Below are positions 9,293 through 19,142 of a DNA stretch of 64,000 nucleotides, piece by piece. Below the pieces are notes generated by a model, which was given only the letters and a program-made list of their open reading frames with translations, ran no database searches and had not been told where the DNA came from. The DNA is from Diploptera punctata (Eukaryota; Arthropoda; Insecta; Blattodea; Blaberidae). Location of the stretch: positions 3,417,001 to 3,481,000 of the forward strand of contig JASPKZ010004202.1 of NCBI GenBank assembly GCA_030220185.1, read 5' to 3'. A program made the position numbers and the translations under genes. Each line of letters starts with the position of its first letter. Positions within the stretch are counted from its first letter, which is position 1.

Positions 9293-10250
9293 TTACAATA
9301 TTATTTACAAATATGGGTCGCACGGGCAGTAAGCCGTACGTGCTGTTGACACTCCGTTACCATAAAGTAATAATTGCTATTAGTGTGAAGAAAAATAAAC
9401 AAAAAAAGGCAATAACATTACAATTACATAAAGAAAACGCAATAATATTACAATTAAATAAGAACACAATAGCATTATACACTAATTAATTTATATATAA
9501 TTATTAAGAATTAATGTTATTGCATTTTGATAACATATATTTATTCATGAATGAGTGTTGTTCTTATTTTCCGCGTTTTGTCCAGAAATTTACCCAAGTT
9601 TATCCAATTTTCTGGATTTACCAATAACTCGTAGCATGCCAATCTTTCACGATTTGAATTTAGAAATCTTTCCGGTAATAACTGACGTCTCCAATATTCT
9701 AAATCATTACATTGTCCTAATATATGTATGTCATCTTCAAATTTCCCGCACATTGGACATATTCGCATATCGTGATCGTCGCTATTTTTTTTAAATTTCC
9801 ATGCCCCTAGCCTAAACCAAGCAAGCCCTGATCTCTCTTTAAATCCTAGGTTGGGTATATACGATTCTTTTCCCCAGACGTGTTTTAGGTCTCTTTGTAA
9901 ACACAGTGAGCGTTTTCCTGTACATTCGGCGAAAGTATCTTGTTGGTTTATATCTAAGTACCTCCTCCTTATTTTTCTCCACACGTTCTTGCAATTTTCA
10001 GTCCCTTTTTCCCACATCCAGCCCATCCCAATCTTTTGGAGTTCCCTCTAACCTCGTCTGCCCAAAATTTAACATCTATGTTTTTAATTTGGTGGTCGTA
10101 ACAAATTGCTCTAAGCATTGTTTGTTCACCTTGGATTACTCGCAACCAGTATTTGAGTACACGAATTTTACAGTTTATGCCGTCCTGGAATGACCCAAAT
10201 GCATATAGAATTCCACAGTTAGAAACGGCCTTGCTAAAAGTAAGATACAT
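9265..10250 (-). pseudogene. Jockey/CR1-like LINE 3' region with C-terminal zinc motif
   Basis: On the minus strand, 10250-9969 reads SNCGILYAFGSFQDG, a region after the RT, and 10026-9541 continues into RICPMCGKFEDDIHILGQC. The CxxC...H...C motif is a C-terminal zinc-binding knuckle typical of several APE-type LINE clades, but not of the RTE-like families elsewhere in the window. The two pieces are in different frames (overlap 9969-10026), so at least one frameshift separates them. About 270 bp of 3' UTR and a (TAC)n tail follow. Confidence 0.7.
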
Positions 10251-10830
10251 ACAATGTTATTTACAAATATGGATCGCACGGGCAGTAAGCCGTACGTGCT
10301 GATGACAGTCCGTTACAATAAAGTAATAATTGGTAATAATATAAGTTAAAACAAAAGAGAAAACAATAATATTACAATTAGGTAACAATACAATTACATT
10401 ATACATTAACTAGGTTATGTAGAATTATTAAGATTAATGGTATTACAATTTGCTAACATATTTATTAATTCATGGATGAATGTTGATCTAATCAATTGAG
10501 TTGGTGTTTACTTGATGAAAATCCATATTTATTAATTAAATAAAATTAAAACGTAGTTTTATTTGATTTTCATATTTATTATATAATTCAGTGACAGCTG
10601 TTTCGGTACACTGAATTATATAATAAATATGAAAATCAAATAAAACTAAGTTTTATTTTTATTTAATTAATGAATGTTGATCTTATTTTCGGCGTTTTGT
10701 CCAGAAATGTACCCAAGTTTATCCAATTTTCTGGATTTACCAATAACTCGTAACTTGGCCAATCTTTCACGATTTGAATTTAGAAAATCTTTCCGGTAAT
10801 AACTGACGTCATCAAGTTGGATATTTCATG
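10240..10830 (-). mobile_element. Second copy of the 9.27-9.7 kb LINE 3' end, interrupted
   Basis: 10240-10475 repeats the 3' UTR at 9280-9545 ('gcacgggcagtaagccgtac'), and 10684-10825 repeats the C-terminal coding part at 9555-9690 ('ccagaaatgtacccaag'). Between them lies a palindromic insert of about 180 bp flanked by 14-bp direct repeats. The coding remnant is very short. Confidence 0.75.
10490..10669. mobile_element. Palindromic insert with 14-bp flanking direct repeats
   Basis: The 14-bp sequence atgaatgttgatct occurs at 10476-10489 and 10670-10683. Between them, 10531-10671 is a long inverted repeat with arms of about 60-65 bp; the inner 39 bp pair nearly perfectly ('tgattttcatatttattata'). 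The spacer of about 15 bp is 'acagctgtttcggta'. Minus-strand GAAACAGCTGTC resembles the 3' half of an HHR (GAAA, palindromic stem III ACAGCTGT, then GTC), but CUGANGA is missing. Confidence 0.6.
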
Positions 10831-11050
10831 TTTACTACTTTGAATATATATGTGTGTGATCAATTTGCGAGAAATCGGTTAATTTGAAAAATACTTAGCC
10901 ATAAACTTTTAAGAAACTTCCAGTTGTTATAAGATATTGGCTTAAATTATTCAAGAATCTGCTTGAAGAATGTACAGGTTCAATATTCTTTCTTGTAACA
11001 AAAATATGTTGGTATTTTTTTATAATAGACAATAATGTTTAACCTTTAAA
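10831..11050. other. AT-rich spacer
   Basis: No recognisable feature. Confidence 0.5.
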
Positions 11051-11054
11051 TTGG

Positions 11055-11160
11055 CATCATCAACATGCGTCACGAATTAGGCCTTTGTAGACCTGTTTCG
11101 GTCACATCTAGCAGTCCTGGTGGACGATGTCCTTTCGGTTTATATTACATCATCATTTTT
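11055..11160 (-). pseudogene. RTE-like LINE 3' scrap
   Basis: 'cgaattaggcctttgtagac' and 'ctgtttcggtcacatctagc' match the 3' UTR start of other minus-strand LINE ends such as 1165-1200. It is about 100 bp, with no coding left beyond a few codons. Confidence 0.4.
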
Positions 11161-11194
11161 ATGATTCTTGAATTATCCATTCTTTTTACATAGT

Positions 11195-11405
11195 CTTACT
11201 TACTCACTGGCACTATCGAACCCGTAGGTTTATGGCCGCGCGGACATAAGCTCTCCATATATCCCTATCCTGAGCTAATGTTTTCCAATCATTCCCTGTA
11301 TAATCTACTTCCCTCAAATCATAGTTAATGTTGTTCCCCCACCTCATTCTTGGTCTACCAACTGGGCGTTTTCCTTCTGGCTTTCCTACAAGAAGTTTAG
11401 TCTAG
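11195..11405 (-). pseudogene. RTE-like LINE family B 3' end
   Basis: The minus strand carries the family B tail: GKPEGKRPVGRPRMRW-like coding, then INYDLREVDYTGNDW, ending at 'gggttcgatagtgcc' and an (AGTA)n tail. It is about 210 bp and 5'-truncated. The better copies are at 13.4-14.3 and 61.6-62.25 kb. Confidence 0.75.
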
Positions 11406-11606
11406 CCAGTTTAATTTATATCTGTTGAGTTTTTCTTCTACTTATATTTGTTCTAAAATTTGTACATTTTTTCTTCGATCTAGAAGAGAGTATATAATTA
11501 GTATAAAATAGTATAAATTGGCAAGACACTAATTTCTCGTGCCTGTTATTTACACGTGACGGACCGCACTGAAAACGTAATTATGTATTACTGTTGTTAT
11601 TAGGTA

Positions 11607-12028
11607 TTATCGCCTCACTAAAACTGACTGACTGATTTGTGGCAATGACCAGCATTGCCCAGTGTGCCGCTTCTTGGGAAAAAAGTTGAGGTCCCTTGGC
11701 GGCCTAAACACCATTGTGTCTCTTCAGTAAGGGTTTAGTTTCTTAGCCCTTGCGTGTCTCGCGGCTTATGTGTTCAGCCGGAGTAACCGTAGCAGGTATG
11801 GATGATATGAGGATGGTCCCTCACCAGGGCAGGGTCATCATAAACCACGTCGCCGGACAAGTCGCCTCACTATGATGGTTGTCTGTTTATATAGAAGCGG
11901 GTGCTTGACAATGATTAACGTGCTGAATTATTATAGTGGCGGTAGTCAGCATCTTTGTATTTAATTACATACGACAGTTGTGGGGAAACGAAGCGAGCCG
12001 CTGGACAAACATCATAGTGAGGCGATAA
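11607..12028. mobile_element. Small TIR element (MITE), split by SINE-4
   Basis: After removal of the SINE-4 insert, the left end 'ttatcgcctcactatgatgg' matches the reverse complement of the right end (12004-12028) over 25 bp with one mismatch. Flanking bases allow a TA duplication, which would fit the Tc1/mariner group, but that is tentative. About 120 bp of non-coding interior remains. Confidence 0.6.
11621..11861 (+). mobile_element. SINE-4 copy with 11-bp TSD
   Basis: The insert is bounded by tcgcctcacta at 11610-11620 and 11862-11872. The interior ('agcattgcccagtgtgccgc' through 'cagggtcatcataaaccacg') matches 23.28-23.51 kb. Size and TSD fit a SINE-like retroposon, although no clear A/B box is seen. 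Confidence 0.65.
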
Positions 12029-12132
12029 CATATTGGATAATTGGACACAAATATAAGTAATTTCTACTCCTTCGTTTTCTTAAAAAAATATTAAATACAT
12101 TTATTAAAAATATTTAATAAATTATAGATATT

Positions 12133-12480
12133 ATCTTCTTCTTCTTCTTCTTCACTTCACTGGCTAGGCAAATTCCCTGTTCCGCCTCACAGTTGTTCTG
12201 TCCATCTTTTCACTGGCCTTCCTACATTCCTTGAACCTCTTGGCTTGTAGTTATTTGCTGCTCTTGGTAATCTTGTTACATTCATTCTTTCCACATGTGT
12301 AGACCATTTCTCTCTATATTCTCCGATTTTCTCATCCAATGGATATATATTTAATTCTGTTCTTATATCTCCATTCCTTATCCGATCCAATCTTGTGCAG
12401 CCTTTTCTTCTTCTAAGGAAGTTCATTTCTGCACTTTGTATTCTACTTATAGATATTATACTGTATTAGATAAATTAAAC
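12133..12480 (-). pseudogene. RTE-like LINE 3' end (family D)
   Basis: Minus-strand frame 12426-12187 reads MNFLRRRKGCTRLDRIRNGD, WSTHVERMNVTRLPR and GSRNVGRPVKRWTEQL: the last about 80 residues of an RTE-like LINE. It ends next to a (GAA)n tail, read as cttcttcttc on plus at 12138-12153. Homologous copies lie at 12.56-12.98 and 61.13-61.56 kb. Confidence 0.8.
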
Positions 12481-12553
12481 AAACCAATTAATGTATATTC
12501 ACACATATGCCAATTTAAGGGTTAAAAATGTAATTATTTAATGAAATTTTACT

Positions 12554-12985
12554 TTATGTTCTTCTTCTTCTTCACTTCCTGGTTTAGGCAAGAGTTGCCT
12601 GTTCCGTCTTCACTAATAGATCTAAGACCATCTCTTCCGAGGACGTCCGACGTCTCTTCTTCCTCTTGGAAAATAATGGAAGATTTTATTTGGTAATCTA
12701 CTTTCTTCCATTCTTTCTACATGTTCTTTCCACTGTATCTTGTTGTTAAATATCTTTTCTTTTATGGAGTAGATCTGCAGTTCTTCACGGATATCCTCGT
12801 TTCTTATCTGGTCCATTCTAGTGCAGCCTTTTACTCTTCTTAAAAATTTCATCTCGGCTGCTCGGATTTTACTTTCTTGTTTGGTAGTGGTAATCCAAGA
12901 TTCACTCCCATACAAAAGGACAGGGACAGCCATTGTTTTATAAAATTTTAATTTTGTTTGTTTATGGGCTTTATTATTCAATGTT
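12554..12985 (-). pseudogene. RTE-like LINE 3' end (family D, second copy)
   Basis: The minus-strand frame 12981-12622 (119 residues) contains KFYKTMAVPVLLYGSESW, then WKEHVERMEESRLP and RRDVGRPRKRWS. It is the best-preserved family D copy and includes the YGSExW block. The (GAA)n tail reads cttcttcttc at about 12560. The RT is missing through 5' truncation. Confidence 0.8.
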
Positions 12986-13394
12986 CTATTTATACTTTAT
13001 GTACTTAATTATATTTATCAATTTTAGAATTAATGGTAGAGCACTTTTCAGGATGTTGATTAAAATGTTAAAATTTTAAAATTCGTATTTGATACGTCAT
13101 TCGTCCTCAAGTTAACAAACTTCTGTTTAGAAAACTTTGTCAAACATTTTTTTTTAAAGTTTGACGAAGTTTGTTGGGCAAACGTTTTAGTTGAAGACGA
13201 TTATTGTAATATATTTTGTTCGCTACTTATACTTCAGTATTCAATTAGCAAATGAAAAATGCAATAACATTAAATTACCAGGGATGAAGTAAGCGAAAAA
13301 AGAAAAAGACTCGGTCAATGATTATTTCTAAAATGTATTTATTTAATAAATTATAAATTTCAGGATTAATATAGAAAAATATGCTATATCTGCC
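12986..13394. other. AT-rich stretch with an imperfect fold-back
   Basis: 13097-13203 is an imperfect inverted repeat: 'cgtcctcaagttaacaaact' and 'ttttagttgaagacgatta' are the ends, and 'aactttgtcaaaca' / 'tttgacgaagttt' the inner arms around a T-run. It could be a small fold-back element. The rest holds nothing recognisable. Confidence 0.45.
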
Positions 13395-14310
13395 CTAAAT
13401 GGAATAGTATGGGACAAACATATCTTCAAAGAAACAAAAAAACTATTTTTAATACAATAATCAGAAGCATTATTACCTATGCTGATGATGTAGTACTACT
13501 CGCCGATAGCGAGGAGATACTAAAGGCCAACACGCACACACTACTGAGTAACGCTAAGAAATTAGGACTGGAAGTAAATATCAGTAAAACTAAATATATG
13601 GTCACAAGTAGAAATTCAGTATATAATGGAAATGGACAGCTAAGGACAAATTAGGGAAATTTTGAGGAAGTGGCTGAATTCGAATACCTAGGAACAATAA
13701 TCACAAATAGGAATGAGATGCACAAAGAAATTAAACATAGGCTCAATTCTGGAAATGCGTGCTATTATGCATTGCAGAGACTCTTGATGTCCCAACTCCT
13801 TTCAAAAAACGTTAAACTGAAAATATATAAAACTATTATTCTACCAGTTACATTATATGGGTGCGAAACATGGACTCTTACTTTAAGGGAGGAAAGGAGA
13901 TTACTAGTATTTGAGAATAAAGTACTTAGCAAAATTTGTGGACCAAAGAGAGATGAACAGACAGGTGAATGGAGAAGACTACATAACAATGAACTACATG
14001 GTCTTTATAGGAAGCCAGATATAATAAGAACAGTTAAGTCTCGTAGACTGCGATGGGCAGGACATGTTGCACGTATGGGGAACGAAAGACGTGCATGGAA
14101 ACTTCTTGTAGGAAAGCCAGAAGGAAAACGCCCAGTTGGTAGACCAAGAATGAGGTGGGAGAACAACATTAACTATGATTTGAGGGAAGTAGATTATACA
14201 GGGAATGATTGGAAAGCATTGGCTCAGGATAGGGATGTATGGAGAGCTTATGTTCGTGCGGCCATGAACCTACGGGTTTGATAGTGCCAGTGAGTAAGTA
14301 AGTAAATAAA
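13395..14310 (+). pseudogene. RTE-like LINE family B, RT C-terminal half to 3' end
   Basis: Plus-strand frame 13409-13654 holds the catalytic ITYADDVVLLADSEE block (YADD) and KLGLEVNISKTKYMV. A stop at 13652-13654 interrupts it. Frame 13670-14281 (203 residues) then runs FEYLGTIITNRNEMHKEIKH, YGCETWTLTLREERRL, RLRWAGHVARMGNERR and KRPVGRPRMRWENN, and ends AAMNLRV. The 3' tail is 'agtgccagtgagtaagtaag' plus AT-rich repeats. One in-frame stop and loss of the RT N-half make it non-functional. Confidence 0.85.
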
Positions 14311-14551
14311 TAAAAATTAAAAATTTTCACTACGTCACATGACGAGATTAATAATTTTGAATTACTTTGTGACGTAATGAATCTAATCCTCTTCCCTTTT
14401 AATTAAAGAAAAGAAAGCGCTGACGTAGTCAAAATTTTAATTGTTATTTTGTTTACCTATTTTAATTGTTTTTCTTTAGTCAATAACACTGGTAAATATA
14501 ATTTTTGTCTCATGATTACGAATAGTTGTACATGATGCAGTTTTTTATCAT
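14311..14551. other. AT-rich spacer leading into dispersed repeat R
   Basis: From about 14480 the sequence matches the reverse complement of about 23.63-23.68 kb ('ttttgtctcatgattacg'), the beginning of the repeat interrupted by the next SINE. Confidence 0.5.
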
Positions 14552-14562
14552 GCTTTCAAATA

Positions 14563-14850
14563 AAGTGATCCCACAACAGGCCTCAGGAGACCCTTGGGGT
14601 AGTAGGAGGTTAAGGCTCCCACTTTTTCTAGACAATCGGCACTTGATGTCAGCCGGGTTGTCAGCCCTGCGTGACGGCCGCCTTTACCCCAGAACAGGCG
14701 TCTGGTACTCATTTCCGTTAGAGGCTGAGTCGACCCCAGGGCCATATTGCCGCCGGATGGTTTGGGTCAGTTTAAAAATCCTGGCCTCAGCGGGACTTGA
14801 ACCCTCGACCCTCCGGCTTGTAGCTCAGTGCCTTAACCACTACGCTACGG
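14563..14850 (-). mobile_element. SINE-3 copy (tRNA-derived), full length with 11-bp TSD
   Basis: On the minus strand the head reads 'gtagcgtagtggttaaggca' (A-box-like) and 'gggttcaagtcccgc' (B box). The body ends in 'ggcctgttgtgggatcactt'. The 11-bp target duplication gctttcaaata flanks it at 14552-14562 and 14851-14861. Copies of the same family lie at 42.26 and 48.36 kb. Confidence 0.85.
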
Positions 14851-15305
14851 GCTTTCAAATATGTATTCGAAATTTCTCCATCACCCACAGTTTTTATTTC
14901 AATTTCAATTAATGGATTTAAATAATTATTTTTTAATAAACTTTTTTCGTCCATTTTTTTCCATTGAAAAATAAAACGGGGAATACTTTCATCAGGAAAT
15001 TTCAGCTATGGGAAAGAGATATCAAGGCAAATGGAATCCTTCAATAGGGATGCTCCACAGGCAAAATATATCAGAAAATCGTCATTTCTTACTTTCTAGG
15101 TGAGTCCGAATGTTCGAATATTGTGTAGTTACGAATGTAGAAAATATTAAAGTGTTTGAAATTATAAATTCCTGTCTCTCGAAACCTTGCGTGATGGAGA
15201 AAAAACTATATCTTTTTGAATTTAGGAGAAAAAATACTATCAGAACCACATATTTTTCTTTCTGAGACAAAAAAGTTTCTTTTTTGTTGCTCAGTGTAAT
15301 TGAGC
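14851..15305 (+). repeat. Dispersed repeat R (inverted copy at 22.69-23.65 kb)
   Basis: Continues from before the SINE-3 insertion. 'tccatcacccacagttttta', 'ttaataaacttttttcgtcc', 'gaaatttcagctatgg' and 'aatattaaagtgtttgaaat' all recur in reverse order on the other strand at 22.69-23.6 kb. It ends at 'tgttgctcagtgtaat'. It has no protein signature and may be a DNA-transposon derivative. Confidence 0.7.
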
Positions 15306-15840
15306 CTATTGTGTATCTCATTCCTATTTCTAATTATTGTTTGTAGGTATCTGAATTAATAAGTGAAGAAATATCCACAGTATGACGAAGAACATGGCAT
15401 TGCGTAAAATTTTAATAAGTGATGGCAATTTTTATGTTCACTGAAATTTTCTTAAAATGCTCTCTAGAACTGAGAGTTGAACGTGGAAGAAGTTTAGCAT
15501 AACGTTATATATTAATAATTCTTGAGAGTATCGTAAAAATAACACAACAGCCTAAATTAGACAGTAAATTTCCTGTTAGCCCATGCATACTTAATGTTTA
15601 TAATTATGTATTTATTTTCAGCGCTAGGAACACGCTATGTATTCATTATGCAACATAATTAAGTGCGCCGTATCTTGTAAACCACTTGCGAAAATAATTC
15701 ATCGTCTACAATTTTGTTCTATTTATTTTCGTCATTTTTATGTTGAAACAAAATGTACAGAGTGATTCAGAAATATGGCTACAGGTTTGAACGCATTTTG
15801 CGACAAAAATATTATTATTAGCCCTTAAATTAGCAAAACA
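15306..15840. other. Spacer without recognised genes
   Basis: AT-rich. It includes a splice-acceptor-like 'atttattttcag' ending near 15621, the only reason it is mentioned. Confidence 0.4.
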
Positions 15841-15876
15841 CTGGACTGGACTGGACTGGACTGGACTGGACTGGAT
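15838..15876. repeat. (ACTGG)n pentanucleotide microsatellite
   Basis: Seven consecutive ACTGG units starting near 15841. Confidence 0.95.
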
Positions 15877-15959
15877 AAGGCGAAGTCTAGCTTCACCCAG
15901 TGTGCAGCGTATGTTAGAACCCACTAGGGCAGCTAAGTTAATAGTGGCTATCATTACGG

Positions 15960-16940
15960 GGTTGTAGTTCACTTAACCCGAGCCTATTTGGCGACGCTAG
16001 CGTTTGTGTGCAAATGGTGATGAAATTTGGACAGAGATAGGGATGTGATGACCTGAAGCAGGACATCAGAAACACATTGCTTTCAAGCCGAGAGTCGGAA
16101 ATCCAGCATTGTGGAATGAGCCACGCTACTCCAGGTGAGAGCACATCGCCAAATCTCTGGCTGGATTTAATGAGAAGTAAATCGGATGAATATGTTTTTA
16201 TGTACAGCACGCCACTGGGGCAAGCGTCCAATACTGCGTACCATAAAATTTGTATGCAAAGATGTAAATTTGTGCATCTTGCTTACATTTTCAGTTATCA
16301 TGGCATCAATATGGGGAAGTTGCGCTACGTTGTGTAGGTCTGTCATCCTTGTGAAACGCGGTGCTTGAAAAATTATTTTCAAACACTTATTCTGTATAAT
16401 TTGTATTCTTCGTTTATGCTGTTTTGCGAGGATGCTCCAGGCCTCACATCCGTACAGTAGCATGCTGCGGATCACGCTTTTATACAGTAAAAGCTTGATC
16501 TTACGTGACAATGTATTCGACCTGAAAAATGGATATAAAATTGCAATTGCTGCATTTGCTTTATGTTGTAGATGTCGAATATGAATTTTGAACGTAAGCT
16601 TGGGGTCCAGATGGACCCCAAGATACTTCACTGAAGGTTCTAGGCGAAGATTTTGAGTTCCCAAGGTTAGTTGGATGGGTGACCATCTGGTTGATTTAGT
16701 GAAAAGGATCGCCTGGGTTTTGTCGTGTTTATCTTTATGTTCCATAACTGGAACCAAATATAGATACAGTTGAGAGCGGTTTGATTTATCTTTATAAATG
16801 GTATGCAATTAGGAAGAGATTTGAAGTGAGTCTGGTATAAAAGAAACAGGTATCCTCGGCGAATGATGCGGTTATGGATGTAGGGGATAGTTATGTAAAG
16901 GTTTGTATACGTACGGGCAAAACACACATTCCGTGAGTAA
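15960..16940 (-). pseudogene. Jockey-like LINE RT C-terminal region
   Basis: On the minus strand the frame 16808-16167 reads LEPSVKYLGVHLDPKLTFK, RKIKLLLYKSVIRSMLLYG and NKCLKIIFQAPRFTRMTDLH. YLGVxLDxKLxF and KxxLYxxxIRxxxxYG are hallmarks of the Jockey-type post-RT region. The upstream frame 16927-16667 adds LNCIYIWFQLWNIKINTTK, which precedes it in that family. The frame change lies around 16700. It is 5'-truncated with no catalytic RT motif visible, and is a different clade from the RTE-like copies around it. Confidence 0.75.
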
Positions 16941-16949
16941 GTTATTTGT

Positions 16950-17150
16950 AAATGGACGGACCGCAGTGAAAACGGTGTAATTTGTATAATTGTTAATATG
17001 TAGGCCTATATTGTATAATTGGACACACATTTAAGTGGTTTCTTTTTGTTCATTTTCTTCTGATTTATTTAAAATATTAAATTAATTACACCAACTGATG
17101 TATCTAAAAAGATACATTATGAATTTAAGAGTTAAAGCAAATATGATGTT
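16950..17150 (+). repeat. Dispersed repeat, uninterrupted copy of 11.55-12.13 kb
   Basis: 'gacggaccgcagtgaaaacg' followed within about 70 bp by 'tataattggacacacattta'. This shows the pre-insertion structure of the 11.55 kb locus. Confidence 0.65.
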
Positions 17151-17194
17151 ATCATTGGAAAGGGAATCCTCCAAATTACAACAGAACAAAATAA

Positions 17195-17640
17195 AACAAA
17201 TCACTACTCACGTCCAGCTTGGCGGGTAGATTTTTGTGGGCTAGCGTCGAACGCCTCCACAATTCTCTTCGTTGTTTCTGCATCCGTTCTAATGCGAGGC
17301 ATTCCAGGAGGTTTGATTTTCTGCATCCTTCCCGTTTCCAGCAGTCGTTTTCTCCACTTCCCCACAGTCGACAGCTGCAATGCTACGTTAAACTCACGTC
17401 TTGCCTGTTTTGCGGCCTCACGATCATTAGCATACGTTATTGCACATGCAGCAATTGCAATTTGCTGTTGCATATTCAACGCCATTTTGAGTAATGACGT
17501 AAGTTCTACACTGTTTTGTTTTATTCCATTGTTGTAATTTGAATAATTGCCTTTCCAACGGTAATTTCATATTTCCTGTAACGGTAATATTTTCATCACA
17601 CAACGCGATCAAACGTATAGCCATATTTATGATTCACCCC
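17195..17640 (-). pseudogene. Mariner-like element remnant: transposase N-terminal HTH
   Basis: Minus-strand frame 17485-17204 starts MALNMQQQIAIAACAITYAN and contains AKQARREFNVALQLSTVGKW and FDASPQKSTRQAGRE. This is a helix-turn-helix layout of the kind at the start of mariner/Tc1-superfamily transposases in insects. No DDE catalytic domain follows. The upstream DNA to about 17640 (ending 'atgattcaccccgta') may be the 5' terminus of the element. A deleted, non-autonomous or dead copy. Confidence 0.55.
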
Positions 17641-17763
17641 GTATTTATTTTCGTAATTGAATAGTTGTATCGAAACGAGATCTAACCCACAAAAATTCGA
17701 AATAAATGAGTTGGAGAAAATGTTTTAACATCTCACCTCACAAAGTTGTGTATCTTCACGATA

Positions 17764-17799
17764 CCGGTTTCAAAAGTATACTATTACTTCCATCTTCAG
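17764..17799 (-). ncRNA. Hammerhead-ribozyme-like core
   Basis: Minus strand: CTGAAGA (17799-17793), stem II with AAGTA / TACTT arms, GAAAC (17771-17767), then palindromic stem III ACCGGT followed by A, giving a GTA cleavage triplet. Stem II is slightly irregular. The layout is the same minimal type I form as at 7.6 and 45.8 kb. Confidence 0.5.
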
Positions 17800-18054
17800 T
17801 CAAATTCCAACTGTTGAAATTTCGTCGTTGACATAATCTTCTGAACTGCCATCTGGTGTAGATTTTATGAACTTGGAGATTAAATTGTTCTCGTCGGGGA
17901 TATCGAAATTCATTTCTTTATATTTATACTTCTGAATGTATATCTTTTCCCAAATTGTTAATTCCAAAGGTTTCTCCAAATGTTTCAAAAGTTTAGTGTC
18001 TTTACCGATTTTATGATTTTCTAGCAAAATATGAGCTGCAAATTCGAAAGTTGA
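17800..18054 (-). pseudogene. PLE GIY-YIG endonuclease C-terminal fragment
   Basis: The frame reads STFEFAAHILLENHKIGKD, then TIWEKIYIQKYKYKEMNFD, and ends ISTVGI. The pattern FAxHxLxxxHxIG...WEKxxIxKYK...N resembles the conserved end of Penelope-like GIY-YIG nucleases. The catalytic GIY and YIG motifs would lie upstream and are missing. An in-frame stop lies just 5' of the fragment (about 18055). The stop TGA directly precedes CTGAAGA of the HHR-like core. Confidence 0.55.
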
Positions 18055-18097
18055 GTTTTCATTGGATTAGTGAACTATCCGGAGAGTATCACGGCAT

Positions 18098-18433
18098 GGT
18101 GCATGTAAAATTATGTACACCGTGTTCCAAAATGATGGACGGAGTTTTAAGTAGGTGGTATAGCTTTACAAACGAATTTGGATGCGTGATTATTTGCTAT
18201 AATGAAAGAAAAACTGTGAAAGTTTCATATCCTGTATGCAGTAATTTGTTTCTTGTCATTATTACGTCAGCGTTAAATGTGTGAAAATGGCGACTCCTGT
18301 ACAGAAGTCATTCTGTGTGTTGCAATTTGCGAGGTCTGGTTCCATTGTTGCAGTGCAGCGAATTTTCCGACGACAATTTGGAATTGATCCTCCAACAGAT
18401 AAAATTATCCGTCAAATGCATAAACAGTCTTAA
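18098..18433 (+). pseudogene. Mariner-like element 5' end with transposase start
   Basis: 'acaccgtgttccaaaatgat' starts a possible terminal repeat. The ATG at 18287 opens a 48-codon frame: MATPVQKSFCVLQFARSGS, IVAVQRIFRRQFGIDPPTDK, IIRQMHKQS, stop at 18433. This matches the N-terminal HTH (DUF4817-type) found at the start of many insect mariner-like transposases, which usually continue for about 300 more residues. Here the frame stops and the element is cut off. Confidence 0.7.
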
Positions 18434-18483
18434 TTTAAGGACCTCGGGATAAGAAAGAAAAAGAAGAATAAGAAGAATATAAA

Positions 18484-18512
18484 GTAAAGTAAAGTATTCC
18501 CACTACAGGCCT
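18484..18512 (-). mobile_element. SINE-3 tail scrap
   Basis: 'agtattcccactacaggcct' equals the terminal 20 bp of SINE-3 as seen at 42.27 kb. The remainder is replaced by the pogo-like MITE. Confidence 0.55.
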
Positions 18513-19142
18513 CAGTAAATCCTGTCTATGCAGGAACATTAAGGTTTCTTAAATATATTTCCTTCTTGGCAGTTTTCTTTCATATAAAGGGTTCCTAAAT
18601 TACAAGCTTGAATTTTCTCACGCAGTGTAAGGGTTTTACATGCACGCTTTAAAGACATAACGTATTGAACTGAAATACAGACAAAATAGTGTATGTAACA
18701 CAACACACGGCAATACAAAACAACTTTACTACACAAAAGCGAGAAGGTACTCAACTACAAGAAGACTGAAGAGTTTCCAAACTCCCTCGCAGGTAATGTC
18801 AGCAAGCAAGGAAAAGCGAGGGATTCCCCGCTGTCACACATAAGCAAGGGTATCCCCGCAATACAATGGCAACACAAGAAGGTAAAACGATATAGTGCAG
18901 TAGCGTCATATGCAGAATTTTCACGCGTGGTCATTAATATGTAATTAGAACGTGCTTAAGAATAATTTTCCGTCTTACTGAGGTAAAAATTAACTATTGG
19001 TACTTTAAAAACCATTCCGTTTCCGCGTCATGAAGGTTTCCGGCTTATGCAGAACAATTTTACAAATAAAATCGTACCGTTCTGGAGATTTTTTCCGTCT
19101 CTACAGGTTTCCTTCTTATAAAGGTTCCGGCTAAGACATGTC
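18513..19142 (-). mobile_element. Pogo/Tigger-like MITE, one end decayed
   Basis: About 630 bp, collinear with 44916-45545. The left end CAGTAAATCCTGTCTATG is recognisable, but the right end is cut at 'ggctaagacatgtc'. The minus strand carries MSLKRACKTLTLREKIQACN, the opening of a CENP-B/Tigger-type DNA-binding domain, so the MITE derives from an autonomous element by internal deletion. Confidence 0.7.

Larger units (their letters stand above)
11550..12130 (+). repeat. Dispersed repeat (also at 16.95-17.15 kb), interrupted
   Basis: 'gacggaccgcactgaaaacg' at 11559 and 'ggataattggacacaaatat' at 12033 match 16956-17020, where they are nearly contiguous. Everything between (about 11605-12030) is a later insertion: a small TIR element itself split by SINE-4. 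Confidence 0.65.
17690..18060 (-). mobile_element. Penelope-like element 3' part: protein C-terminus plus HHR
   Basis: The minus strand encodes the end of a PLE-like protein (18054-17800). After its stop, the sequence runs directly into a hammerhead-like core (17799-17764), then an AT-rich terminal segment. PLEs join an RT to a GIY-YIG endonuclease and carry HHRs in their terminal regions. The join seen here, protein end then HHR, supports the PLE call for the other HHR-like loci in the window. 5'-truncated. Confidence 0.6.

Noticed and set aside
15606..15660. Second exon joining the 9104 signal-peptide exon through the acceptor near 15621.
   Set aside because: The frame after the acceptor reaches a stop within about 13 codons, too short to support a gene model.
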